A stretch of DNA of 64,000 nucleotides, from the NCBI GenBank assembly GCA_035430005.1, contig DAOMFV010000010.1:1-64000 (forward strand), in the 5' to 3' direction. The position numbers and the translations under genes were made by a program. The notes under the pieces are model-generated. The model did not search any database. It was not told the DNA's origin and saw only the letters and a list, made by a program, of their open reading frames with translations. Source of the stretch: JAEUIE01 sp035430005. GTDB taxonomy: Bacteria; Planctomycetota; Planctomycetia; Gemmatales; HRBIN36. How positions within the stretch are numbered: position 1 is the first letter of the stretch; each line of letters begins with the position of its first letter. Of this stretch, positions 35,020 through 43,369 are shown piece by piece.

Positions 35020-36030
35020 ATGTACGATGGATTGCCAGAAAACTATTCAGACCACCTGCAGGATGTAGGCCAGGAACTGATGAATGGTTCGCTCGATAAA
35101 GTCGGTGCGGTGATTCGATTGGTGCGGTTTGGCTGGAATCACGAAGAAGCCCATGCTGCCGTCACCGAGATGCTCGAGCAGGTAGAAACTACCAAGAAGT
35201 TACTGCGTGATGCTCAGCGGGTGCTGGACGACTCGCCTTCCGGTCAGGCAAGAGCCTCTGCTCGTCTCCGTGAAGCCGGCTTTTCCACCAATGAAGCATC
35301 GAACTTTGTGCAACAACTCAATCAACAGCGCCATGTAGCGGTTGGTCGGGTGCGCGATGTCCTTCGTGGCATACGTACCGGCAAACTGGGCCGCCAGAAT
35401 GCAGTAGAGCAGCTTTCCAGCCGGGGGATGGACGAGTATTTCGCATCGACCATCGTCGATATCTTCACCGACAGCGCTACCTACTGGTCAATCGAATGGA
35501 TGATTCTCAGCGTAGCCCTCTGTGCCGGGGCGCTTTTGACCACCGCCGCAGTGGCTACCTTCAGTTTCAATGAGTTGTACGGCTGGCTCGGCGTGGTCCT
35601 GGGTTTCTTCATAACCATTCCTATTCTCGTGACCTCATGGTCATGGAAGAACTGGAAGTTCTGGGGCGATTGGACGTTGATCAATCAATCCCAACGGGAA
35701 TGCCCACGTAGTTGCAGCCCCATGGTGATGCTTATGGAGGGCAAAGGCCGTGCATCCACGACAATGACGAGCATGGAATGGGGCCTTTCCCGTGAGACGG
35801 CGACCGAAATCGTTCGACGACGGGCAGACCTCAATGTCCGTGCCTACCTCTGGATCACTCTGATGGGTGTCGCTTTCGTCACTCTGGCGCTCGGCAGTTC
35901 TATTTTCGGATTGATGAAAGACCCAGGACAGGTGCTCTCCATCCTGGTGATCGATTGCATCATGGCCTGCGTTGGCGGCGTGCTCATCTATCGGGGCATG
36001 AAGGGCTGGATTTGCTTCAGCCGAAAATGA
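35020..36030 (+). CDS. Membrane protein with four repeated small helical motifs
   Basis: A 336-residue protein. Its N-terminal 150 residues hold three units of about 40 residues of similar pattern: a helix starting with a Leu/Met-Gly-Lys turn, then a short loop with Gly followed by a helix rich in Ala and Glu (for example NGSLDKVGAVIRLVRFGWNH, and RTGKLGRQNAVEQLSSRGMD). A fourth unit lies after the second membrane pair (EGKGRASTTMTSMEWGLSRE). Four hydrophobic segments lie at about 157-180, 187-208, 275-297 and 306-325. I recognise no family. It is followed by a repeat R1 copy, and stands alone in its strand run. Confidence 0.65.
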   Translation: MYDGLPENYSDHLQDVGQELMNGSLDKVGAVIRLVRFGWNHEEAHAAVTEMLEQVETTKKLLRDAQRVLDDSPSGQARASARLREAGFSTNEASNFVQQLNQQRHVAVGRVRDVLRGIRTGKLGRQNAVEQLSSRGMDEYFASTIVDIFTDSATYWSIEWMILSVALCAGALLTTAAVATFSFNELYGWLGVVLGFFITIPILVTSWSWKNWKFWGDWTLINQSQRECPRSCSPMVMLMEGKGRASTTMTSMEWGLSRETATEIVRRRADLNVRAYLWITLMGVAFVTLALGSSIFGLMKDPGQVLSILVIDCIMACVGGVLIYRGMKGWICFSRK

Positions 36031-36052
36031 TCAGTTACACAAGCTAAGCAAT

Positions 36053-36137
36053 TCTGCTGTCACTTCTCCCCTCTCCCCTGGAAGGAGAGGGGTTGGGGGT
36101 GAGGGGGAGCGGAGAGAAGCTGCCTCCACTCAAACAC
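36053..36137 (+). repeat. Dispersed repeat R1, full copy
   Basis: An 85-bp copy starting 23 bp after the stop at 36030. Layout: TCTGCTGTCAC, then the CTCCCCTCTCCC / GGAGAGGGG hairpin, GGGGTGAGGGGG, and the second direct repeat GCTGCCTCCACTCAAACAC. Confidence 0.8.
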
Positions 36138-36162
36138 AAGATAGATCTGGAACCGTACAAGA

Positions 36163-37002
36163 TTACTTCAACAATGGCTCTATGGTCTGAAAGGCTGTCC
36201 TGGCTGCATCGTCAGGATTCTCAATGTACGGGTAGAGCTCAATCGTCACCCAACCCTGATAGTTGATATCCCGCAGCGCCTTGATGATCGGCCCAAACTG
36301 AATCGCTCCCTGGCCAGGCACCAGATGATGATGCACCCGATCCGCTGCGATATCTTCCAAATGGACATGCCGAATGTGCTTGGCTAATTGAACGACCGAC
36401 TTGGCGGGGTCTTCACCCACACAATACATGTGGCCGATATCGAAGTTCAAACCGATGCCGGGGTGATTGAACACCTTGGCAAAGCGTTCGTATTGAGGAG
36501 TCGTCTCGATCAATAGTCCCGGTTCTGGCTCGACTAACAGTGGAATGCCGATGGCTTGTGCATGATCAGCGACAGAACGCAGGCTCTCGCAGAATATCTC
36601 CAGACCATTCTCCCACGACTGCCCCGGTTCGAGCGGTCCGCCCGGTTCCGTTGTAATGCACGGAGCACCCAACTCCTTGGCCATGTCCAGCGCTAGACGG
36701 GTGTGATCGATCCGCACCTGGCGATAGGGTTGATAGGGTTCGATCCACGAAGGGTGCCAATACTTCTGACGATGATCATTGATGGCATTCATCATGAAGG
36801 CATTGACGTTGCTAATCTGCAAACCGCTGTCCTTGATCTGCTTCTTGATCAACTGTTTCGTCTCGGGCAGCAGATAGGCCGGCCAGGCGTGGGGCACGTC
36901 AGCCATGATCTCGATGCCGACATAACCAGCTGACTGGATGCGTTGAACCGCTTCGCCGAAGCTGAAATTGAGGTAGGCGTTGCTGCTGAAGGCCAATTTC
37001 AC
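36163..37002 (-). CDS. Sugar phosphate isomerase/epimerase (TIM barrel)
   Basis: A 279-residue cytosolic barrel of the AP-endonuclease-2 superfamily. Metal ligands are visible as EPEPGLLIE, LNFDIGHMYCV, VHLEDIA with HHHLVPGQG, and TIELYPY. There is no signal peptide. It probably interconverts a ketose or epimerises a sugar; the substrate is unknown. It stands alone on the minus strand, between the R1 repeat and the structured region at 37176. Confidence 0.88.
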   Translation of the reverse strand: MKLAFSSNAYLNFSFGEAVQRIQSAGYVGIEIMADVPHAWPAYLLPETKQLIKKQIKDSGLQISNVNAFMMNAINDHRQKYWHPSWIEPYQPYRQVRIDHTRLALDMAKELGAPCITTEPGGPLEPGQSWENGLEIFCESLRSVADHAQAIGIPLLVEPEPGLLIETTPQYERFAKVFNHPGIGLNFDIGHMYCVGEDPAKSVVQLAKHIRHVHLEDIAADRVHHHLVPGQGAIQFGPIIKALRDINYQGWVTIELYPYIENPDDAARTAFQTIEPLLK

Positions 37003-37175
37003 GTGAATTCCTCGTGTAATTCCTGCGGGGAACGATACCGGTTACCAACGAAGCGAAAGGATATCGTCGCCGTAAGGTCTTTGCAGAAGCTATGTTACGA
37101 CCAATGTGCTGGAAAATAAAGAAAGTGCTCGAACTATTTGACGATATTGTGCATCTGTACCTTTAGCTCATCTGC

Positions 37176-37209
37176 GCAGATATCGTATCTGCTTTGCAGT
37201 ATAATACTG
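37176..37209 (+). promoter_or_regulatory. Promoter with two palindromic operators
   Basis: A TATAAT box (37200-37205) lies inside a palindrome, CAGTAT-A-ATACTG (37197-37209). Just upstream is a perfect 7-bp inverted repeat, GCAGATA-TCG-TATCTGC (37176-37192), centred about 19 bp before the box, where a -35 element would be. Two adjoining palindromes over the promoter suggest control by one or two dimeric regulators. There is no TTGACA at the -35. Confidence 0.5.
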
Positions 37210-37224
37210 TTGCAGAGTTAGAGT

Positions 37225-37280
37225 GATCAGGCTGGTGCCTGATCTGTTTCGTTTGGAGACATCGTCTCCTTTGCAGGAGG
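37225..37280 (+). promoter_or_regulatory. Leader RNA with mutually exclusive hairpins over a Shine-Dalgarno site
   Basis: A hairpin GATCAGGC-TGGT-GCCTGATC (37225-37244) comes first. Then GGAGAC (37255-37260) can pair with GTCTCC (37264-37269), or CTCCT (37266-37270) can pair with AGGAG (37275-37279); the two cannot form together. The second stem hides the Shine-Dalgarno AGGAGG (37275-37280) of the small gene starting at 37289. The first stem would free it. This is the layout of a translational switch, so far unproven. Confidence 0.45.
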
Positions 37281-37288
37281 TTAGACAC

Positions 37289-37636
37289 ATGAAGACTTCC
37301 ATATCCACCGCTGCTATTCGTTGTGCCGCTATCGGCCGCAATGCAGGTCATGGACGGAAGTTTGGCATGGGTCGCCTTGCGCGCACATCCTATCTGTCCC
37401 AGCTGCATTTGCCAGTATTTTGCAGCGTCGAGGCAGGGTATTCGTTGTTTCGTTCACGCAGTGCCGCGATAACCGGCCTAAGTGAAGCCAGAAACAACGG
37501 CCAACCTTGCGATTCGATGCCAACGCAAGATAGCTGGCAGCCGGGCGAAGATTCGAGGATGGCTGGAACCCGCGGAACCATGATGGTGAAGCCCAGCCAG
37601 AAAAACCCGACGCTCAAAGCCTCCGCTTTAGCGTAA
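37289..37636 (+). CDS. Small basic hypothetical protein
   Basis: A 115-residue frame beginning MKTSISTAAIRCAAIGRN, with a perfect AGGAGG eight bases upstream. It is rich in Arg, Ser and Ala, has no membrane segment or signal peptide, and resembles nothing I know. Its coding status is uncertain, since base composition is unremarkable and the region could equally be a structured RNA. The elaborate leader and promoter upstream are the main reason to keep it. A hairpin at 37639-37657 follows the stop directly. Confidence 0.4.
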   Translation: MKTSISTAAIRCAAIGRNAGHGRKFGMGRLARTSYLSQLHLPVFCSVEAGYSLFRSRSAAITGLSEARNNGQPCDSMPTQDSWQPGEDSRMAGTRGTMMVKPSQKNPTLKASALA

Positions 37637-37638
37637 GG

Positions 37639-37657
37639 TTAGGCCAGTTTGGCCTAA
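37639..37657. terminator. Hairpin after the small gene
   Basis: TTAGGCC-AGTTT-GGCCTAA (arms 37639-37645 and 37651-37657) directly follows the stop at 37636. It lacks a T-run downstream, so termination is possible but not firm. Confidence 0.4.
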
Positions 37658-37842
37658 GGACCCTCTCGAATATTCGTCTGCGATGATGCGACTCCGTTCG
37701 CCTTTCATTGCGCTGCAGCAACCAGCACATCAACGTATTTGTGATGGACCGCAGCCCAGAGCTGTGAGGCCATTTGATGCCTTAATTCAGGCATTATTTG
37801 CCCTCTCGCATTCTGTGGACTGCCCGGACAGAAGGGTATGCC
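37658..37842. other. Intergenic region before the sigma factor gene
   Basis: About 185 bp with no gene supported. It must contain the promoter of the sigma factor gene unless that is read through from 37200. Confidence 0.3.
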
Positions 37843-38409
37843 ATGAACACTGATTTGATCGTTCGTAATGTGACTCTTGCTCAGCTGGGGGATCGGGCTG
37901 CGTTCAGCGAGCTGGTGCGCGAGTGCCAGCCTCTGGTCTACGCTACCGCCCTGGAGAAGCTGCGTGATGGCGGGGCTGCGCAGGAACTGGCCCACGAAAC
38001 CTTCGTCCGGGCCTGGACCAAACTCGATCAGCTCCGTGAGCCCGCTGCCTTCATCGGCTGGATCCGCCAGATCTGCGTCCGACTGGCCCTCAACCGGCTG
38101 ACTCGTCGTCGGGTGAACCAGGTGGAGGAGGGCGTCCTGGAGAACCAGGCTACGCTGACTCATTCTCCTCTGGAATCTCTGATGAAGAAGGAGGCTCGGG
38201 TGACCGTCCGTAAGGGGCTGGCTCGTCTGAACCGTCTCGACCGTGAGACTCTGACGGCTTTCTACCTGCGGGGCCAGTCGATTCGGGAGATCAGCGAAGA
38301 GCTCGCTACTCCCGAAGGAACTATCAAGCGTCGTCTGCACGTCGCTCGTAACCGTCTCAAGGCACGCCTGGAAGACGGCAACGAAGCCCGAACCGTCGAG
38401 GCTTACTAA
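37843..38409 (+). CDS. ECF RNA polymerase sigma factor
   Basis: A 188-residue sigma factor from the ATG at 37843. Region 2: FSELVRECQPLVYATALEK and ELAHETFVRAWTKLDQL, WIRQICVRLALNRLTRRR. Region 4: LDRETLTAFYLRGQSIREIS and PEGTIKRRLHVARNRLKARL. The -10 and -35 recognition domains are therefore both complete. No anti-sigma gene is adjacent. A classic terminator (38421-38448) follows directly, so it is likely a single-gene unit or the end of the unit that begins at 37200. Confidence 0.9.
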   Translation: MNTDLIVRNVTLAQLGDRAAFSELVRECQPLVYATALEKLRDGGAAQELAHETFVRAWTKLDQLREPAAFIGWIRQICVRLALNRLTRRRVNQVEEGVLENQATLTHSPLESLMKKEARVTVRKGLARLNRLDRETLTAFYLRGQSIREISEELATPEGTIKRRLHVARNRLKARLEDGNEARTVEAY

Positions 38410-38420
38410 TTGAATGATTG

Positions 38421-38448
38421 GAGGGCAGGGGAGACCCTGCCCTCTTTT
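38421..38448 (+). terminator. Rho-independent terminator after the sigma factor gene
   Basis: A perfect 10-bp stem, GAGGGCAGGG (38421-38430) and CCCTGCCCTC (38435-38444), with a GAGA loop, followed by TTTT. It begins 12 bp after the stop codon. Confidence 0.92.
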
Positions 38449-38588
38449 CGTGTCTATTGATCAATCTTGGCAAAACCGGTAAAGTTGCGTAAACTGTTAG
38501 TAATTAAGCACTTTGACACTATTCAACCTATGCCAGACGAGTGGTGCTTACACTGGTCCAGGCTGGTACGTTCTCTCAGAACGACATT

Positions 38589-39461
38589 ATGGCCTCAGAG
38601 CAAACTATCGGCGGCTATCGTCTTATGAAACATATGACGACAGGCCAAACCAGCCAGGTTTGGGAAGTAAACGAACCCGGCTCGGGTCGTCATTTTGCCA
38701 TGAAACTTCTGCTGCCCGAGTTCACCAAGGATCCGTTGCATCGCAAGATGTTGGAACATGAAGCGAAGGTAGGGCTCCCCTTGAGCCATCCTAATGTCAT
38801 CAAGATGCTCAAGCTTGCGAAAGATAAAGACACTCAATATCTGATCATGGAGTTTTTTCCGGGTGGCAATATCAAGCTGAGGATGATGAGAAAACACACG
38901 ATCGTTCATGAACGATGTCATTCCATTCTGACTCAAGCTGCTGCGGGCATTGCTCACATGCATGATCGGGGCTGGATTCATCGAGATATCAAGCCAGATA
39001 ACATCTTGCTCAACAGTTCTGGAGAGATCAAGCTCATCGACTTTGCTCTGGCCAAGCGCATTGAACGTGGCGGGGCAGGGTTCTTCGGGTTGTTTCGTGG
39101 CGGCAAAAAGGCAGGAAAGACGGCAGGCACCAGAAGCTATATGTCGCCAGAGCAGATCTTAAATCGACCGCTGGATGAACGTGCAGATATTTATTCATTC
39201 GGTGCCACCATGTATGAAATCGCTTGTGGCAAGGCCCCTTTTGTTGGAGCTACCCCCAACGATTTGCTCTATAAACATTTGAGTGAAAAGCCAAAGGCAC
39301 TGCATATCAATTATCCGAGTATTACAGAAGAGTTCTCTCAGCTTTGCCTCCGCTGCCTCGCGAAGGATAAAAAAGAACGTCCTCGCAACATGCACGAACT
39401 GTTGTCCCAGCTTCGTACCACACGTGTATTTACAGGAGACAAGCTTGAGCGACCGGCTTAA
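38589..39461 (+). CDS. Ser/Thr kinase-like protein with DFA in place of DFG
   Basis: About 290 residues from the ATG at 38589 (the frame opens at 38541). A kinase fold is clear: AMKLLL with K39, HEAKVGLPLSHPNV with E58, WIHRDIKPDNILL with D133 and N138, then LIDFALAKRI and TRSYMSPEQI, RPLDERADIYSFGATMYEI. Two changes stand out: the DFG motif reads DFA (151-153), and the glycine-rich loop reads TTGQTSQVWEV. It is therefore an active kinase with odd loops or a nucleotide-binding pseudokinase. It is cytosolic (no membrane segment) and lies 9 bp before accA, so the two are probably co-transcribed. Confidence 0.9.
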   Translation: MASEQTIGGYRLMKHMTTGQTSQVWEVNEPGSGRHFAMKLLLPEFTKDPLHRKMLEHEAKVGLPLSHPNVIKMLKLAKDKDTQYLIMEFFPGGNIKLRMMRKHTIVHERCHSILTQAAAGIAHMHDRGWIHRDIKPDNILLNSSGEIKLIDFALAKRIERGGAGFFGLFRGGKKAGKTAGTRSYMSPEQILNRPLDERADIYSFGATMYEIACGKAPFVGATPNDLLYKHLSEKPKALHINYPSITEEFSQLCLRCLAKDKKERPRNMHELLSQLRTTRVFTGDKLERPA

Positions 39462-39470
39462 GCGATACTT

Positions 39471-40439
39471 ATGGCCAGCTACCTCCCTTTTGAAAAAGAT
39501 ATAGCCGAACTGGAAGCCTCCCTGCGCAAGATCGAGACGGAGAAGGGGAAAGAGAAGACTAACGAACTACGAGCCATACAGAAAGAAATCGTCAGCCTCA
39601 AAAAAAGGAAGTTTGCCAGCCTGACGCCCTGGCAGTCAGTTCAGGTTTCCCGGCATGTCGAGCGGCCCCAGTTCCTCGACTATGTCAACTTGATCTTTGA
39701 CGACTTTACTGAACTGCATGGCGACAAGGCCATCGGGGATGATCGGTCGCTCCGGACCGGCTTGGCTCGGCTTGATGACATGAAAGTGATGCTCATTGGA
39801 CATCACAAGGGCCGGAACCTGCAGGAACGTACTGAATGCTTCTATGGCTGCGCCCATCCAGAGGGGTATCGCAAAGCGCTGGTGCGAATGAAGTTCGCTG
39901 CCAAGTTCGGCCTGCCGATTATCTGCCTCATCGATACCCCGGGTGCCTATCCAGGTATTGGTGCTGAAGAGCGAGGCCAGGCCCAGTTGATTGCAGCCAA
40001 CCTTTTGGAGATGTCACGCATCCCAACACCGATCGTCTGTGTGGTTATCGGCGAGGGCGGCTCCGGCGGAGCTTTGGGAATTGGCATCGGTGACCGTGTC
40101 TGCCTCCTGGAGTTTGCCTATTACTCGGTTATCAGCCCCGAAGGGTGTGCAGGCATCTTGTGGAAGACGGCAACCGAAGAGACCAAGTCCCGAGCTGCCG
40201 AGGCTCTCAAGCTGACCGCCAAACATCTAAAGCAACTCAAGGTGGTCGATGAGGTAATTCCTGAACCGCTCGGCGGAGCTCACCGTGATCCTCGTGACAT
40301 GGCTAATACCTTGAAGACCCATCTGATCAAACACCTGCGAGAGCTCAAACGTCTGCCAGTGAAGAAGCTGCTTGATGGCCGGTATAGCAAGTTCCGGCAG
40401 ATGGGTGTGTTTCATCGTGTCAGAGGGGATGCAACATAA
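39471..40439 (+). CDS. accA: Acetyl-CoA carboxylase carboxyltransferase subunit alpha
   Basis: A 322-residue AccA. FEKDIAELEASLRKIE, WQSVQVSRHVERPQFLDYV, HKGRNLQERTECFYGCAHPEGYRKALR-like motif, LIDTPGAYPGIGAEERGQA, VIGEGGSGGALGIG and the C-terminal SPEGCAGILWKTA are all as expected. It works with AccD, AccB and AccC in the first step of fatty acid synthesis; those partners are not in the window. The upstream kinase-like gene ends 9 bp before it. Confidence 0.96.
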   Translation: MASYLPFEKDIAELEASLRKIETEKGKEKTNELRAIQKEIVSLKKRKFASLTPWQSVQVSRHVERPQFLDYVNLIFDDFTELHGDKAIGDDRSLRTGLARLDDMKVMLIGHHKGRNLQERTECFYGCAHPEGYRKALVRMKFAAKFGLPIICLIDTPGAYPGIGAEERGQAQLIAANLLEMSRIPTPIVCVVIGEGGSGGALGIGIGDRVCLLEFAYYSVISPEGCAGILWKTATEETKSRAAEALKLTAKHLKQLKVVDEVIPEPLGGAHRDPRDMANTLKTHLIKHLRELKRLPVKKLLDGRYSKFRQMGVFHRVRGDAT

Positions 40440-40540
40440 GGGCGATTATTAGACAAAAGCCAATCAAGACGCGCTTTCCACCAACGTCCGATAATCATCA
40501 TTATGTTGCATTCTATCTGGCGTTTTCCGGGGATTACTGC

Positions 40541-40951
40541 ATGTACGATTCAGTCGTCGCTTGTCAGAACCTGGGGCCGAAAGAGATTCGTAAGCGTCGT
40601 CTGTTGGGCTATCTCGGGCTGAACCTCGGCATCATTCTTACCATCATCTTCATCTGGCAGGATGTCTCTGATTATCTTCGCATGCTCGTCTTCATTCCGT
40701 TCTTTGTCGGCTATCTTGGCATCCTTCAGGCTCTCCAAAAGACCTGTATTGTTCTGGGGCTAAAGGGAGTACAGAATCAGGATCAAGGCACGGAACCGGT
40801 CGTCGAGGATACCCTTCGCCGGAAGCTCTGGAGACGTTCGATTTGGATGCTCATCCTGGCAAGTGTCTTGGCTCTCATTTGTACCTACTTGACCCTGGCC
40901 ATCCATACCGAACTGTTACGTTGGCCGCAGCCACCTCCCCTGCCCGGTTGA
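40541..40951 (+). CDS. Small membrane protein of unknown function
   Basis: A 136-residue protein with three hydrophobic stretches: residues about 23-40 (LGYLGLNLGIILTIIFIW), 47-65 and 101-123. A basic segment (RKLWRRSI) precedes the last one. A Pro-rich tail ends the protein. I recognise no family. It may open the metal-transport run, since the ABC-3 permease starts 67 bp downstream. Confidence 0.55.
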   Translation: MYDSVVACQNLGPKEIRKRRLLGYLGLNLGIILTIIFIWQDVSDYLRMLVFIPFFVGYLGILQALQKTCIVLGLKGVQNQDQGTEPVVEDTLRRKLWRRSIWMLILASVLALICTYLTLAIHTELLRWPQPPPLPG

Positions 40952-41018
40952 GGATCGAACTGAATCCCTTCGTCGCTCGTATTTACTTCATAGGCTTCGT
41001 CGGAGTTGATGTTTCAAC

Positions 41019-42284
41019 ATGATGCGATTGATCCCGCTGGCGCCAATTCTTTGGATGCTACTCTGCAATGGCGTTGCCCATTCGCAGGAGATCGTCGGCA
41101 CGATCTATGAAGAATCGGGCGTCCAGGGCGACTTCATTCTCAAGGAAAGCTCAACTGGAGAATTGAGAAAGATATTAGTTCCATCAGACCTACGATGCAA
41201 AACAGGGCTTCAAGGTCAATTCCTTAATGACTTGTCTCTTCTTCCTAAAGGTACGATGGTCAAGGTCATCCTTGACCCTGATAGTAAAAAGGCCCGTGAG
41301 ATACAGGAATTGTATCCCTGGCATACGGTTCTTGCCCAATGGCTGGATGAAAAGCTCTCCGATCTGAAGACAATGTTTGCCCAAGGAAGCCTGTTCAGCA
41401 ACAAACAGATGCTGCTGGGTTTTATCAGTGTCGTGCTGGTCAGTCTGATCTGTGGTGCCATCAGTTCGTTGGTGCTCAGCAACCGCATGGCGTTCTTCAG
41501 CGATGCCCTGGCTCACTTTGCCTTTGCCGGCGTGGCTCTCGGTATCTTGATGAACATCGCCGGCTGGCTTTCCAGCGACGACATGATCGTTCCGGTGATG
41601 GTGATCTTTGGTATCGTGACCGGTTGTGGCATTGCTTATGTCAAACAGAAGACCGTGCTGGCGAACGATACCATCATCGGGGTTTTCTTTGCGGGTGCCA
41701 TGGGGTTGGGTGCGATCCTGCTGACCGCTGTCTCCAAGATCGGTGGTGGTGGGAGAGGTTCACAGAACCCGGAAACGTTCCTCTTTGGTGACCCGATGGC
41801 CACGACTAGCCAGCAAATTGTCTACCTGATGATCTTGTTGGTGCTCACCCTGCTCTTTCTGATTTCACGTTACAACAGCATGGTCTTGTCGAGCTTCAAC
41901 AGCAGCCTGGCTCGCTCACGCCGCATATCCGTGCAACTGGGAAACTACTTGTTCATTATTTTCCTTGCCATGACAGTTAATGCCTGTCTCAAGGTAGTCG
42001 GAGCGCTCCTCATCAATGCGCTTCTCATACTACCGGCGGCGACGGCGGGGAATATGTCTCGGACCCTCAGGCAGTTTTTCTGGCTCTCGTTACTGACATC
42101 CTTGATCGCGGGCCTGGGCGGGTTTCTCCTTAGCGCTACCTGGCAACCTGTCATCAGTGGTAAGAGCTTGCCATTAGCCAGCGGCGGTGTGATTGTGGTC
42201 ATTGGCACACTCTGTTTCTTCTTTTCTATGCTTCTTGGTCCGGTGCTTCGAGGCAGGAGGGCGGTCTCAGCCACGAATGCCTAG
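41019..42284 (+). CDS. ABC-3 family metal permease with a signal peptide and an N-terminal ectodomain
   Basis: A 421-residue protein. The N-terminus is a signal peptide (MMRLIPLAPILWMLLCNG, cleavage near residue 22) followed by about 100 residues of a domain with GTIYEESGVQGDFILKE that would lie outside the membrane. From residue about 128 the ABC-3 (ZnuB/MntB) permease begins: SLICGAISSLVLSNRMAFFSDALAHFAFAGVALG is diagnostic, with GVFFAGAMGLGAILL and VNACLKVVGALLINALLILPAA further on. Zn, Mn or Fe is the family substrate. No ATPase or binding-protein gene accompanies it here; the fused ectodomain may replace the binding function. Confidence 0.88.
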   Translation: MMRLIPLAPILWMLLCNGVAHSQEIVGTIYEESGVQGDFILKESSTGELRKILVPSDLRCKTGLQGQFLNDLSLLPKGTMVKVILDPDSKKAREIQELYPWHTVLAQWLDEKLSDLKTMFAQGSLFSNKQMLLGFISVVLVSLICGAISSLVLSNRMAFFSDALAHFAFAGVALGILMNIAGWLSSDDMIVPVMVIFGIVTGCGIAYVKQKTVLANDTIIGVFFAGAMGLGAILLTAVSKIGGGGRGSQNPETFLFGDPMATTSQQIVYLMILLVLTLLFLISRYNSMVLSSFNSSLARSRRISVQLGNYLFIIFLAMTVNACLKVVGALLINALLILPAATAGNMSRTLRQFFWLSLLTSLIAGLGGFLLSATWQPVISGKSLPLASGGVIVVIGTLCFFFSMLLGPVLRGRRAVSATNA

Positions 42285-42367
42285 ACCTTGGGTTTAGTCA
42301 TAGTGAATAGGCCAATGCTCGCTATCATCAACCTTACCTATTCCGTTTCTTTCGTAAGTACCCGACT

Positions 42368-43357
42368 ATGCACACGACGATGACCATGTTTGCCGCCCTC
42401 AGTGGAATCGACCAGTTTGTCGTGTCGTTTCAGAGCATCGTTTACGAAGCTTTGCCATTCGTCATCATCGGTGCGTTGATATCGGGCATACTTGAAGAAC
42501 TGTTGCCTCAAGCCATGTTCGCCAAGATGATTCCCAAGAACCGCTACCTGGCCATCGCCGGCAGCGCGCTACTGGGGCTGGTCTTTCCCATGTGCGAATG
42601 CGGGATCGTTCCCGTCATGCGCAGGCTGTTAGGGAAGGGGCTGCCGCTGGGATGCGCCGTAGCCTACATGCTGTGTGCGCCGGTGATCAATCCTGTGGTC
42701 ATTGCTTCCACCTGGGCGGCGTTCTCTGGAGATCGATCGAATATCGATGGGGTTACCAGCTTTCAGATGGTAGCATTGCGCTGCGGATTATCGTTCATCA
42801 CCGGCTTCATCGTCGGCACGATTGTCAATCGCATGGCGGTCAAGGGTGTTAATGATCTGATTAAGGTACCTATCAAGGTTGTTGCTCTGGAGACTGTGGA
42901 AGAAGAAGCTGCCGAAGCCAAACGGCCCTGGACTCAGCGTGTCTCCAACATCGCTCAGGTGGCACTGCACGACTTCATCGATATTACCTGCTTCCTCATT
43001 CTTGGCGCCATGCTGGCAGCCTTCCTACAGACCTTTGAACTCGTCAGCAGGGTTTCCTTCCTCTTTGAAAATCCCTGGACGGCGGCTCTGACGATGATGG
43101 CAATCGCCGTCCTGCTCTGTTTATGCAGCGAAGCTGACGCATTCGTGGCTGCCAACATGCTGAAAGTGCCACTTTCGGGAAAGCTCGGGTTCCTCGTGCT
43201 CGGTCCCATGTTTGATCTCAAGCTGCTGTTGATGTTCACCCGGGTGTTCAAGGCGAAGCTGATTGTCACCATTGTGATCCTGCTCTGGGTGATCATTTTT
43301 ACCCTGAGCATGTCCACCTACTACATCGACAGGTACCTCCGTGAGTTGATGCGTTAA
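42368..43357 (+). CDS. DUF318/YraQ-type permease
   Basis: A 329-residue membrane protein. FPMCECGIVPVMRRLLGKGLPLG is the signature of the family, repeated in degenerate form in the second half (SEADAFVAANM), with PVINPVVIASTW. About eight membrane segments can be seen. The family is proposed to move metals or metalloids (arsenic, copper or zinc) but no substrate is proven for this branch. It lies 12 bp before the His-rich gene and 83 bp after the ABC-3 permease, suggesting one metal-handling unit. Confidence 0.85.
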   Translation: MHTTMTMFAALSGIDQFVVSFQSIVYEALPFVIIGALISGILEELLPQAMFAKMIPKNRYLAIAGSALLGLVFPMCECGIVPVMRRLLGKGLPLGCAVAYMLCAPVINPVVIASTWAAFSGDRSNIDGVTSFQMVALRCGLSFITGFIVGTIVNRMAVKGVNDLIKVPIKVVALETVEEEAAEAKRPWTQRVSNIAQVALHDFIDITCFLILGAMLAAFLQTFELVSRVSFLFENPWTAALTMMAIAVLLCLCSEADAFVAANMLKVPLSGKLGFLVLGPMFDLKLLLMFTRVFKAKLIVTIVILLWVIIFTLSMSTYYIDRYLRELMR

Positions 43358-43369
43358 GGGAGATCTATC

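Noticed and set aside
38513..38518. TTGACA as the -35 of the kinase gene
   Set aside because: No acceptable -10 lies at 16-18 bp; the nearest TACACT is about 30 bp away.
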